From Pseudisothecium myosuroides (lineage: Eukaryota; Streptophyta; Bryopsida; Hypnales; Lembophyllaceae), in contig OX637294.1 of assembly GCA_951799445.1 (NCBI GenBank), positions 20,299,452 through 20,363,451 of the forward strand: 64,000 nt of DNA. Reading direction: 5' to 3'. The notes under the pieces were generated by a model. It saw nothing but the letters and a program-made list of their open reading frames with translations. It was not told the DNA's origin and did no database searches. Positions 36,682-47,633 of the stretch are shown here, piece after piece. The translations under genes and the position numbers were made by a program. The number at the start of each line of letters is the position of its first letter. The stretch's first letter is position 1.

Positions 36682-37413
36682 ATGGCGTGCTCGTTGCAGC
36701 AATTCGTGGCCGACACGCGCGACCAGCAGCAGAAGCAGGGTTCCATCTTTGAAGTGGAGAAGATGTGTTTTCTCCAAGTGAACCTCGGCATGCCGTCCTC
36801 CACCGGCGCCCCCCTCAACCACGTCTGGATCAAGACCGGGTCCATGGTGGCCTACCAAGGCGACTGCAAGTTCGAGCGCGAGGGCATGATGGACCACGGC
36901 TTCAGCAACATGTTGAAGAAGCAGTTCACCGGCGAAGGCGCCTCTCTTACTAAAGCCTCCACGAAAGGCCGCGCGCAGCTCTACCTCGCGGACAACAGCA
37001 AGCGCGTCACGGTGCTCTATCTTCAAGGCGAGTCCATCGTGGTGAACGGCGACGACCTCCTGGCGTTCGAGCCCAGCATTTCGCACAAGATCACGATGAT
37101 GAAGAAGCTCTCGTCGATTGTGTCCGGCGGGCTGTTCAATGTGAGGTTGCAAGGGCAAGGATTTGTGGCGATTCTGAGTCACGGGCAGCCGCTGACGCTG
37201 ATTGTTGCGCCGGGTTACCCGCCTGTGTACACGGATCCGCAAGCGACGGTGGCGTGGTCCGGGGGTCTCGTGCCCGACTTCAAGACGGACGTGGGTTTGA
37301 AGACGTTCATCGGTAGAGGGAGCGGAGAGTCTTTTCAGATGAAATTCGATGGGAGTCGTGGCCAAGGGTTTGTGGTGGTGCAACCGCATGAAGAAATTCC
37401 GGCGCCGACGTAG
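36682..37413 (+). CDS. AIM24-family protein, copy 2 (243 aa, intronless)
   Basis: Nearly identical in layout to copies 1 and 3: KTGSMVAYQGD, FTGEGASL, SGGLFNVRLQGQGFVAILSH, VAWSGGLVPD and IGRGSGESF are all intact, with no frameshift. It ends EEIPAPT at a TAG (37411-37413), where copy 3 has a TCT Ser codon. In-frame sequence past the TAG still reads GGSSGGSGLSNLLSAG to a TAA (37468-37470), so a Gly/Ser-rich tail was lost by one stop. GC-rich coding sequence sits in AT-rich flanks. Function is unknown beyond the family level; a stress, membrane or mitochondrial role cannot be inferred from the sequence. Confidence 0.9.
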   Translation: MACSLQQFVADTRDQQQKQGSIFEVEKMCFLQVNLGMPSSTGAPLNHVWIKTGSMVAYQGDCKFEREGMMDHGFSNMLKKQFTGEGASLTKASTKGRAQLYLADNSKRVTVLYLQGESIVVNGDDLLAFEPSISHKITMMKKLSSIVSGGLFNVRLQGQGFVAILSHGQPLTLIVAPGYPPVYTDPQATVAWSGGLVPDFKTDVGLKTFIGRGSGESFQMKFDGSRGQGFVVVQPHEEIPAPT

Positions 37414-37487
37414 GGTGGTTCGTCGGGTGGCTCAGGGCTCTCCAATCTTCTCTCAGCTGGCGCGTCCTAAGGTGGCTCGTAGCTCTG

Positions 37488-37805
37488 TTGCAATGGCAAT
37501 TTTATTGTAGTCTTGGAGAGGGATTTGTAGTTGTGCAGCCAGATGAAGAAATTCCAGCGCCGACCTCCGGTGGCTTGGGCTCTCCAACCTCCTCATGTAG
37601 TCTAGCTAACTCTGGTTTTAGTCTATATCACTTTTCTTCCAGCTCTTTTGAGGATTTGTATGCCAGTTGAGGAGTTCTTTTGCAAATGGTGACCGTGATA
37701 CCTGCAATTTTATTGTAGTCGTGGACAGGGGTTTGTAGTTGTGCAGCCGCATGAAGAAATTCCTGTTGCTTCTCCAGTGGCTCAGGGGTTTCCAACCTCA
37801 TGTAG
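37488..37805 (+). repeat. Two extra copies of the AIM24 3' tail
   Basis: The last coding segment (encoding GQGFVVVQPHEEIP) is repeated downstream at about 37510-37600 (GEGFVVVQPDEEIPAPTSGG) and again at about 37715-37805 (frame equivalent RGQGFVVVQPHEEIP, then tctccagtggctcagg and cctcatgtag). A matching single tail copy follows copy 3 at 46490-46585. These are partial tandem duplications of the gene's 3' end, not separate genes. Confidence 0.75.
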
Positions 37806-37979
37806 ACTTATAACTCCGTGATTGTATAGCCATTTGTTCTTTAGAGAATTGTATGGCATGTGTGTCAAATGGTGATCGTGATACCGGCAATCGAATCGTT
37901 GTACACAGAATTTATGAACATATTGACAACATTTCCGTTAGTAGAATTGATTCACGTTTGCTTGTGGGGCAGATGAGGG

Positions 37980-38480
37980 TGACCAACGTTGCATTGGAGT
38001 TGCGTTTTGATGAAAGTGTTCGTAATTCTGGTGGTGTTACGGTGATAAACGAGGGAATGTTCTGTGATTTCTTGCTCGGTTTCTTGTAATGTGTGCATCC
38101 GAACCTTTTTTATGTCACAGCCTAGGCGCCTATAGTGTTTGTAACATCATGATTGACGTTGTTTGAATTTGTGCTACAGTGAATGCTTGCGCTAGTCTAC
38201 AGCAATTTTTCCGCTACCAGAAAGGATTTATGGCATGTGAGTTTCGCTCTTGCAAATGGAAGTCTTGTTACCGGTAACTACAGCAGTTTCTAAGTGTTTG
38301 GATTCATGGAATTGATCTCAAGAATTCCTGGTGTGTCCGTTTTCTTGCCCATGGGAGTGATTGATCTTGCACTGGAGTTTCGTTTTGATGAGAATGTTTG
38401 CAAATGTGGCCTCGAGATAGTCCAGTTCCTTTCCCCTCGTGCCCCAGTTCGTGCAAATTTTCTTGCCGAAGAGCTTTGAA
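37980..38480 (+). repeat. Repeated coding-like motif downstream of AIM24 copy 2
   Basis: Two segments about 360 bp apart (around 37990 and 38355) encode V-T-N-V-ALELRFDESV and V-I-D-L-ALEFRFDENV. The same pair is found after copy 3 (around 46770 and 47185). The motif is conserved at protein level but has no clear gene around it. It may be remnant exon sequence carried along in the segmental duplication. Confidence 0.5.
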
Positions 38481-38797
38481 CGATCTTTTCTGGAATGCAT
38501 GAAATAAGTTTGAATTCCAAATTTCAGTGAATGTCATTGGTTGGTGAATGCCAAAGTTATTGTGAATTCACCCTTACATGGCTGTACCAAAAAATTGGTG
38601 ATCTCAATCCCGCCACATACTCAAAATTTAAAGAAAAAGGCTGCCACTGATGCTAATTGCTAAGCTAATTCATGACTGAAAACGCAACTGAAGCCAACTG
38701 CTGCGAGTGATCTAGAAAGAAACCGGCCGGTAAGTGTTGGCTCAAACATTGTATTTTCAAATCCAAGTATTAAGTTCGGGACCTTTTAACTTGAATC

Positions 38798-39603
38798 CTG
38801 GCACCGACGCATGCATACAAGTTGTCGACAGTCTTCCAGGCTAGCTGCATCCGTGGAATGAATGGTGTCAAACAACACGGGATCCTCACACTCCGTGTAC
38901 AGTACAAGGGCCATCCTTCACTGTCGGTCTTGCCACACATAACGGGTAGAGAGTGGTACCGTTCGCATCGCAGCACGGTACCAGTGGGTCCACAGAACCT
39001 GAATATATGCACCCCACGAAAGATCCATCAAGTGTGATCACCAATATGAACGTCAAAACCCAATGCCACTTGAGTCGAGAACTTCTTCATGGTTGGAAAC
39101 CCGAGAATCAAAATTTTCATATATGTTTACAAATCCTCTGAGGCATTGAATTGATTTCAATTTTTACTTATGTGCTTCTGTAGAATTTACTGTGCAAAGG
39201 TCTACTTTTCGAGTCCAAAACTCAATACTAATTATTAATTGTGGATTTGGCATTGAAGGCGGTGCTTACCGTAGGTAGCTGGGTGCAAGATCAACTCCTT
39301 GAAAGCTTTCATATGGTCAGCAATGACGACGCGCAGGCTGGGCAGTTGTTGATTCAAGCCCTTCACTTGTGTTTGAAGCAGCGAACTGTGGAGCGAAGTC
39401 TGATTGACAACGGAGGAGTTGCAGCTGCAGTCTGTGTACATGAGCTCCAAGATGGAGAGTGAAGTGTACTCCATGTAAGGTAGGTTGGATATCACGATGT
39501 GGCAAATCCCAATTGCGTTCAGGTACACAATTAAGAGCGCGATTCCGTCCACCACCGATGTCACAAACGTATTCAACTTTCTTAGGAAGGCAGATTCCTT
39601 CAA
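38798..39603 (-). pseudogene. Possible two-exon membrane/secreted protein remnant
   Basis: Exon 1 (39603-39270) encodes about 111 residues with a hydrophobic span (FVTSVVDGIALLIVYLNAIGI) and then CSCNSS and N-glycosylation-like sites. It ends at a good donor (CG then gtaagc). A good acceptor (ttcag) precedes 38998, and the joined frame reads DPLVPCCDANGTTLYPLC before a TGA. An alternative frame from 39012 to 38770 is open longer. I do not recognise the family. It could be a short gene, a broken gene or chance. Confidence 0.3.
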
Positions 39604-40334
39604 AACTACATGATCCTACACCTCACATCAATTAATAAATAAATAGTAAGCATCCAACAACAAACGTAGGTAGATTACTGCATGTCATTTTTCTCATTAC
39701 ATTAGTTGGTATGTAATATAGTTGAATTTTAGCAGCATCTAAGCTTAGTTAACTTACTTATGTTCACTTAGTTGCCTCTGACTAACAATAATCCAACTTA
39801 TGTTAACATAGTTGGATGCTAGCATGTTATTTCTTATTTGGATGCAATTTCTTATAGGATGGCCAAGAACTGTGTTGGGAATTGTGCACTTGTTCAACAC
39901 TTTGATTTACACCCGCCTAGTTTTTGAAGGAAGAACCACCATACTTGTGCACTTTAATTAAGCAATTGAAAAATTGTTATTGACTTTAATGAAATATTGT
40001 GTTCCCTACTTTCAAATTCCCCACTTCATGGAACACTTTTTTGTCTATGCATGTACACCCAGCCAACCATTTTCCACTAAAAGCCTTCACCATAGAACAC
40101 AATTCATTCCACAAAGTTTGAACTCTACAAAAGAAAAGCTTTGAGCCCTAAAGCTAATTTACTTAATTGGAACGATATTTCAAGTTGTGAGAGTCATAGT
40201 CATTGATGCTCACGTTGATGACCATCACCGAGTTTCGGAGGTGTGGCTTGGTGAGAACTCTGTTCACCGTTGGGACTTTCATATTGCCTACTTGCTTATC
40301 CACCATGGTTATGCCATAGCTATACATGATGCTC
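39604..40334. other. AT-rich intergenic DNA
   Basis: No supported gene or clear repeat termini. Confidence 0.4.
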
Positions 40335-41590
40335 CCTTAGAGATTTTTTGAAATGTTGTATGGGAAGAATGAAGTAGAGATATTGAAACAATCATTACCA
40401 AGCCAAAGCTTGTAGGAAATGACACTTTGAAAGAGAAAGAGTCAAAAGCTTCCGTGAATAAGCGTTCAAGGGTTTCAAAGCCCAAACCAAAGAACAAGAA
40501 CAAAGGTTGAGTCAATTCAAAGAGCAACTCGTCTAACCTTTTAGAAACGTCAAACAAAGAAGAAGGTAACAAATGAGGACCAAATTGGAAGGAACATGCA
40601 AATTGTCAATCTCATTCACTTGAGAAGGCCAATGCATAATAAGTTCAGTGGCATGAAGAAGCAAGGTTAGTTTTCACCTACATTGAAGTTATTTAGTTTG
40701 TCAAATTCATGTTTGTTTACAGTTTATAATTCATATTTCATCATTTCCAATTCATCAAAACCTTACAAGCCTCACAACAATATGATTTACTCTCTCATCC
40801 CATTGCATTGGAGTAATGCCCAAAAATTCTAAACACCTTGTAATGATCTAAAACTTTCACCATACAAACTAAATTCATATAGAAATCCAATCCAACAAGT
40901 TTTATTGCAGTCAAATATGAGATGAAGAAAATAAAACTCTTCAAAGTTGCAGTTCTTCCAAACACCATCCAAAAGTGGATTGCTGCAATTTTGGAAGCTT
41001 GTATCTCCTTTGTCCAATGTTTAGTTTGAATAAAAATTTACAAAGTTGGATTTCTACTGAAGTCTAATTATTGTGGTAAAATTACTATGTCAATCCAAGT
41101 TGTTATGATTTTTTGAGAATTATTTTAGGTCATGGGTTGTATTTAACCTTTATTTTTTACAATTTTCACACTTATCATACAAAATAAATCACAATTGACA
41201 AACAAACATGAATTTGACAAATCAAATAATTTTAATGTAGGTGAAAACTAACCTTGCTTCTTCATGCCATTGAATTTATCATGCATTGTCCTTCTCAAAT
41301 AAATGAGATTGACAATTTGCAATGTTCCCTCCAATTTGGCCCTTATTTGTTACCCTCTTCTTTGTCTAAACTTTCTTGAAGGTCAGTTGAGGTGCTCTTC
41401 AACTTGGCTCCACCTTTTTTCTTGCTCTTTGGTTTGGTCTTTGAAATCCTTGAATGCTTCTTTATGGGAGCTTTTTCCTCCTTCCCTTTTAGAGCATCAT
41501 TTCTTACAAGCTCTAGCACGGTAATGGTTGTTTTAATATTTCTACCCTCATTTTCCCCATATTACATTTGAAAAAACCTCTTAAGAGACA
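40335..41590. repeat. Long inverted repeat, arms about 400 bp, spacer about 445 bp
   Basis: The left arm (about 40335-40742) and the reverse complement of the right arm (about 41188-41590) are similar throughout. Shared blocks include gcatgaagaagcaaggttag, ttttcacctacatt, gtcaaattcatgtttg and a Lys-rich coding-like stretch (KTKPKSKKK in the right arm read on the minus strand; KPKPKNKN in the left arm). Arms are diverged, so this is not recent. Terminal target duplications were not found. It may be two opposed copies of one repeat or a foldback element. Confidence 0.75.
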
Positions 41591-42164
41591 CAAAAAATGA
41601 TTCTCTCCATTGTCTTTTGCAATGAAGTTGGAAATTTGGAATTGAAGCCTCGTGGTTGAGGTGCATCAATGTGTTCAAATAGTCATCGCTCTCTATCATT
41701 ACGAGCTTTTGGACATCAACTTAACTTATATGCTAAAAATACAAAAGCTTGTGGATTGAATATCGACCATAGAAAAGTCTAAAAACTAACACAAGAATAA
41801 AGATATATTCACCCTCAAGGTCTATATATGATATAAAACCAATACTATAATTAGCTTATCACTATGGAAATTTAGTTATATAATATATATTTATAGATAT
41901 TGTAGAGCCTTTCAAAATACATCCTACCAACAATGTTATTTATATCTTTCTAAAATTAGGAGTTGTGAAACTTGGGACCGTGTCATTGGTTTGTTTCAAG
42001 ATCTTATTTTTGAGCAAAGTAAAGTAAGTTTACACCTAGTCGTGTGATTGAAGAATTTGTTGAGGTAGTTCTATATGAATGCACAATAAAATTTAAGTAT
42101 TGAAACATTTTCTACTTCTAAAAATAAGGAAAATGTTATTAAAAAAATCAATTTCAATGTATAT

Positions 42165-44320
42165 TTATGGCATGGGAGTTGTGCTCTATCAAAATGGAAG
42201 TCCTGTCCCCAATAATTAGTCTACATGGCATCCTTGAAGACATTGGTGCCATGGTTGTAAGGTGAGAGATTCCTCACTACCATTGAGATGTAAGGCCTAA
42301 CATTACCACATGGGAGCACGACAAAAATAAAATGAAAGCCTTAAAATATTATTACGTATCATTTTAGTAACGATAGTAATAAACTAACGATACTTTAGAA
42401 AAACAAAGGAAAGTGTCCCATGGAATGTTATTGTTGAAGTCTTTAATAGTGACTAGTAGCTTTGTTCTTCAGAAGCTCACTCAAAAGGCTAATTCTTTTG
42501 CTAGTCCGTATTCAAGCTACGTTTTTACTTTAAAATTCTTCTTCTCTCTTTTGCTTGTGTACAATGGAAAGTTGCTCACATAGGAGAAGTTTCTTTCAAA
42601 CAAGAGTGGAGCAAGGAGTCTCTATAGATCATGGTGAATGTTACAATGTCACAACCTTAAAATCTTGAACCTTCATTGTGTATATAATGGGGGTAGTGAA
42701 TTTTTGTCAGCAAGTCAAATTTTCAATCTTCATATCCATTTGTGAGATTGCCATATTGTAATGAAGATGTGCAAGAATTAGGTGTAGCGTCTTTAGATGT
42801 AGCATCACCTCACAAAGTCATAGTCTTGACACTCTATATGACAAAACTAGGTTGTTGATGAACGTTAACCCCTAAAAGCCCGTTGTCCCTTTGGGGGACA
42901 AATGCATTTTCGGGCAGGTACCTACGGGCTGAAATTGTGTTCTGATTTTTTGAAATTTTTTTTGGATATAGAAAAACTGATAAGCTTTGTGGGAATATAA
43001 TTTTTTTCTCAATCGGTGCCCGGGAAAAAAAGTTATGACCAAATAAGCTCAAAGCAAGGGACGGGGGGCAGCCCGGGCAACAAAAAAAAAATGGACAGAA
43101 ATTTGAATTTTTTTTTTAATATTTTTTTTCTCATAGATTATATTTTTGTCTATCTAGAAAGCTTTTATTCATTTCATTTGGATATGTTATGAGAAACTTA
43201 TGGACATTCTTGTTTTTCGGGCAGTTTGAGCATCTTCTTGAAAAAAATAACTTTAGGATTCATTTCTGAATGCAATTTTTCAAATTTTTCAATTTTTTTT
43301 TTTTTGCATGGTCTGATTTACTTGTTAGAACAATCCCACGATTAAGATTAGTGCATTTTAATTCCATCTAAAATATATGAAAATTTTAGATTTTCCTTCT
43401 ATCTTGTACCTACATCTACTTAACAATTTTTTTAAGAATGATAATTAAGTTTTTTTTGAATTTTTTTTTTTTTCCTAGACTCTCAACTCAATTCTCCACT
43501 ACAAGCATTAAAAGCTCAAAACTCTGTAGTGAAAAAATTTTAAGTTAAAAATGTTCAAAGTAAAAAAATCCAGTCCCGCAATGTGCTAAAAAACTTGTTT
43601 TTTCCACTTTAAACACAGATATCTTGCAATCTATGCGGTCAAAAATTCTGAAATTTTTTCCACACTTTTTTATACTAGTTAGGTGTAAGATCCTACGGTT
43701 AGATGTGAAAAAAAAACAATTAAATTTTTTTTTAACTCTTTGCTACAGAAATGGCAGTTTTCAGTGTTTTTTGGCAGAAAAAAGGCCTTGGTCCTTTAGG
43801 GGTTAAGGGAGCTACGAGGTAAAAATTCCAAAGTTTGTATCAAAGACTTAGATGAAGAAGATAGGTGTTGAAGAAATTGGAAGAGAATTTGATATAGGGG
43901 ATGATGAGAAGGCCTACAATAAATGGAAGGATTTTGAGGTGGAAACACTCATTGCTATTAGGAAGAAATGGAAGAAGAATTCTCAAAAAGCACAAAGAAG
44001 CAAGGTAAGTAAGTTTGACAAAAAATTTAAAATTATTTTTTGAAGTAGGAAAAGTCAAATTTTACCACGTTCCTATGTTTCCTTGGAAGGTTTGTCTATA
44101 TTGTGTGCTAAGAGAGTTGTTAATTAGGGTCTTAAAATTGAATTAAAATACACGTTTGCACTAAATGTTTGAAAAATGGATGAAAGCACCCAAGCCCTCT
44201 AAAAAATACTAGATTTGCTCATACTTACATGAAAGCTACTAGATGATTTTATGGATGAATTTCCACGTGCCTCGGTCGGGTTCTATCCATTTTTTCCTTG
44301 CCTCCTTCCGAGGTGCAAGC
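42165..44320. repeat. Segmental-duplication block upstream of AIM24 copy 3
   Basis: Collinear with 32470-34520, interrupted by the 934-bp TTAA element at 42869-43802. It has no supported gene. Short frames at 43852-44043 show similarity to 33350-33520, again as repeat-borne coding-like sequence. Confidence 0.65.
42869..43802. mobile_element. TTAA-flanked CCCC-ended element, best copy (934 bp, piggyBac-like)
   Basis: TTAA at 42865-42868 and 43803-43806 are exact direct duplications. The left end is CCCCTAAAAGCCC and the right end GGTCCTTTAGGGG, which gives short inverted termini CCCCTAAA. The interior is AT-rich with long A and T runs and no transposase. It interrupts a duplicated block whose other copy (near 33250-33330) lacks the element, consistent with insertion after duplication. 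Confidence 0.8.
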
Positions 44321-45004
44321 TGCTCAGCCATCAAAAAACCCCTCAAAAATTGGTTGTGTATGATGTATCCTTCTTTTACCAGTCCAAGGTCAAGAAAGAC
44401 CTCAAGATTAGGATTTCCTTTCAAGCAATTTTTTGCTTAAAAGCAATGCAAATATTTTTATAGGGAATATTTGGCAAGATTTTTTTTTCAATGGACAAAA
44501 TCGTTGAATTGCTACCAAAGCTCAAGACAATCTATTTTGGATGGATGTACACTCTTTTGGATAAATAGATGATTTTTTGTTCATATATTGCATGTTTCAT
44601 CTATTTCTATGAATGTAAAGAGCTTCATCATTCCAATGAAGTTTGCTTTCTGCACTCCCCAAAATAAATGAAAAACAACAACCCTACTCACGATTCACTC
44701 CAGTGTTCGGGATTATATTTGAGTTTTACCAGCTATTCTCTTTTATTTCTTAACCTGAACTATTTTTTCAAGAAGAATATTTTCTCTATTTTTTTATTCT
44801 AAATAGAAATTTCATAAATTTTTTCACTCGTTTTTTGCCGATGTTTTCAAATAACAAAAGCTTTTTTTCCTAATTCCACCGGCTTACTTTGAACACATGT
44901 TTATTTCAGGCTAGACCAAATGAACTCTACTGTAGCCCTAGCCCTATATTTCCTCAAAATCCTTTTGTCTAGGCAAACGACGTTCACCCAAAACTAGAAC
45001 TCCA

Positions 45005-45688
45005 GCTCATCGAGACGGATGAGATGCCGTCCCCGCAACTTCGTAGAACCCAGCGCCCACCCCAAGTCCGCGCCTGCCGCGCAATCCACCCCCGCGCTCG
45101 CTAATCCCCAAATATTCACCCAAAAGTCTTCGTTCTCGCCGTTTTCCCTTGCAATCGAGCTCTCAAAATCTCAACTTGGAGAAAAACAACACGAAAACTA
45201 AACGAATATACCCCCAAATTCCGCCCAACTCAACAGAAATTCCGCATACCGACTCCACAAATCGGTAGGGCCACCTTCGTCTTCCTCAACTCGGAAGTCT
45301 CCCTTGCAACGCGCATTCTGATCGCCGAGGGCAGTCCTTGATGGCCTGATCAGTACTCGCAGTACAACACCAGTCGTTGACATAGTTTTCCACCCTCGAT
45401 TTCAGGTATTTCTTGTCGAAATCGTCGCGTTTTGCTGATTGTGACGTTTTTTTATAACAGGAACAGAGCACCCCATTTTCAGCCCACAATTAAACGGCTC
45501 CAGGATGTTGATTTGCTGATCGAGGGTTTGGGCATCATCGATCGAAGGCGGAAAGGAATTTGGAAAACAGTGCGACCGATCGAGTGTAAGCTCGAGGAGT
45601 TTGGAGACGAGTGCGATCAGGGATTCGAGTTGGAAGCGCGATTCGAGTTGGAAGAATTTGAGGGTGAAGATTTTGCTTTTGAATCGCC
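45005..45688 (+). promoter_or_regulatory. Conserved long leader/promoter of AIM24 copy 3
   Basis: Counterpart of 36000-36681 with the same ordered blocks, for example gagatgccgtccccgcaact (45019), gcagtccttgatggcctgat (45330) and ggagacgagtgcgatcaggg (45603). Confidence 0.65.
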
Positions 45689-46474
45689 ATGGCGAGCTCG
45701 TTGCAGCAATTTGTGGCCGACACGCGCGACCAGCAGCAGAAGCAGGGCTCCATCTTCGAAGTGGAGAAGATGTGTTTTCTCCAAGTGAACCTTGGCATGC
45801 CGTCCTCCACCGGCGCCCCCCTCAACCACGTCTGGATCAAGACCGGCTCCATGGTGGCGTACCAAGGCGACTGTAAGTTCGAGCGCGAGGGCATGATGGA
45901 CCACGGCTTCAGCAACATGTTGAAGAAGCAGTTCACCGGCGAAGGCGCCTCTCTCACGAAAGCCTCCACGAAAGGCCGCGCGCAGCTCTACCTCGCGGAC
46001 AACAGCAAGCGCGTCACGGTGCTCTATCTTCAAGGCGAGTCCATCGTGGTGAACGGCGACGACCTCCTGGCGTTCGAGCCCACCATTTCGCACAAGATCA
46101 CGATGATGAAGAAGCTCTCGTCGATTGTGTCCGGCGGGCTGTTCAACGTGAGGTTGCAAGGGCAAGGGTTTGTGGCGATTCTGAGTCACGGGCAGCCGCT
46201 GACGCTGATTGTTGCGCCGGGTTACCCGCCTGTGTTCACGGATCCGCAAGCGACGGTGGCGTGGTCTGGGGATCTCGTCCCCGACTTCAAGACGGACATG
46301 GGGTTGAAGACATTAATTGGTAGAGGGAGCGGAGAGTCTTTTCAGATGAAGTTTGACGGGAGTCGTGGCCAAGGGTTCGTGGTGGTGCAACCGCATGAAG
46401 AAATTTCGGCGCCGACGTCTGGCGGTTCCTCGGGTGGCTCGGGACTCTCCAATCTTCTCTCGGCTGGCTCGTAA
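45689..46474 (+). CDS. AIM24-family protein, copy 3 (261 aa, intronless)
   Basis: Same domain as copies 1 and 2, all family motifs intact. It starts MASS rather than MACS. It has the longest C-terminus: after EEISAPT it continues SGGSSGGSGLSNLLSAGS, a flexible Gly/Ser-rich tail. This is probably the ancestral end, because copy 2 has the same tail sequence behind a stop and copy 1 stops earlier. The start of copy 3 lies 9007 bp from that of copy 2, and copy 2 lies 6186 bp from copy 1. No introns, no transit peptide. Whether all three are expressed is unknown. Confidence 0.9.
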   Translation: MASSLQQFVADTRDQQQKQGSIFEVEKMCFLQVNLGMPSSTGAPLNHVWIKTGSMVAYQGDCKFEREGMMDHGFSNMLKKQFTGEGASLTKASTKGRAQLYLADNSKRVTVLYLQGESIVVNGDDLLAFEPTISHKITMMKKLSSIVSGGLFNVRLQGQGFVAILSHGQPLTLIVAPGYPPVFTDPQATVAWSGDLVPDFKTDMGLKTLIGRGSGESFQMKFDGSRGQGFVVVQPHEEISAPTSGGSSGGSGLSNLLSAGS

Positions 46475-47340
46475 CTCTGTTGCAATGGCAATTCTATTGT
46501 AGTCGTGGACAGGGGTTTGTAGTTGTGCAACCACATGAAGAGATTCCTGCTGCTTCTCCAAGGGCTCAGAGGGGTCTAACCTCATGTAGTGTTATAACTC
46601 CGTGATTGTATGGCCGTTTCTTCTTTAGAGAATTGTATATCATGTGTGTAGCGCTTGCAAATGGTAATCGTGATACTGAGAATCGAGTCGTTGTACGCAG
46701 AATTATGAACATATTGACAACATTTTCGTTAGTGGAATTGATTCGCATTTGCTTGTGGGGCAGATGAGAGTGACCAATGTTGCACTGGAGTTGCGTTTTG
46801 ATGAAAGTGTTCGTAATTCTGGTCGTGTTACGGTGACAAACGAGAGAATGTTCGGTGATTTATTGCTTGGTTTCTTGTAATGTGTGCTTCCGAACCTCTT
46901 TTATGTCACAGCCTAGGCACCCATGATGTTTGTAATTATATGGAGTTTAGTAACATCATGACGTCGTTTGAATTTGTGCTGAAGTCCATGCTTGTGCTAG
47001 TCTATAGCCATTCTTCCGCTACCAGAAAGGATTTATGACATTTAAGTTTCGCTCTTGCAAATGGAGGTCTTGTTACTGGTAACTAGTTTATGAGTGTTTT
47101 ATGAGAATTTGCGAGGGTTTGGATTCATGGAATTGATTTCAAGAATTTCCTGGTGTGAGTTTTCTTGCCCATGAGAGTGATCGATCTTGCACTGGAGTTT
47201 CGTTTTGATGAGAGTGTTTGTAAATCTGGCCTCGAGAGAAGTCGGGTGATTTTCTTGCGGTGGTTTTCGTTCTGGGGCTGTAATGTGAACACCCTTACCT
47301 GCTTAATGTCGCTCCCACTTCGGTGCACGTTATTTTATGA
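46475..47340 (+). repeat. 3' duplicated block after AIM24 copy 3
   Basis: Collinear with 37470-38480: one tail copy (46490-46585), then segments encoding V-T-N-V-ALELRFDESV (46770) and V-I-D-L-ALEFRFDESV (47185), with shared tgtgtgc..ccgaacct and ccgctaccagaaaggattta between them. It shows that the duplicated unit extends at least 1 kb past the gene. Confidence 0.7.
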
Positions 47341-47412
47341 GAGTTCTGTACGCTTGTGACGATACCTTGAACTCCTCTTTGCATTCGTACTTGTATTTTT
47401 CTTGTGGCTTAA

Positions 47413-47633
47413 CCCTTAAACGATGGGCTCATAACCGTGGAAATCATCTGTTTTGTCACCGTGTGGATTGTTGGATTAAAATAATGCAAAAGCACTCATT
47501 GGAAGTCAAAGTACTATAGATTATCTTCCCTTTCCCCACAAACTTTGGAGGATGAATAGTTGCACTTCTGTCCTACACAGGAGATTCTCTTGTCATTCAT
47601 CGGCCTCAAAACGTCCGCCGCGTCGTTCAAGGG
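47413..47633. mobile_element. TTAA-flanked MITE, 220-bp family (221 bp)
   Basis: TTAA at 47409-47412 and 47634-47637. The left end is CCCTTAAACGATGGG and the right end is the complement of CCCTTGAACGACGCGG. The body aligns with 55845-56068 (tgcaaaagcactcattggaa, ggatgaatagttgcacttct, gtcctacacag). Confidence 0.85.
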
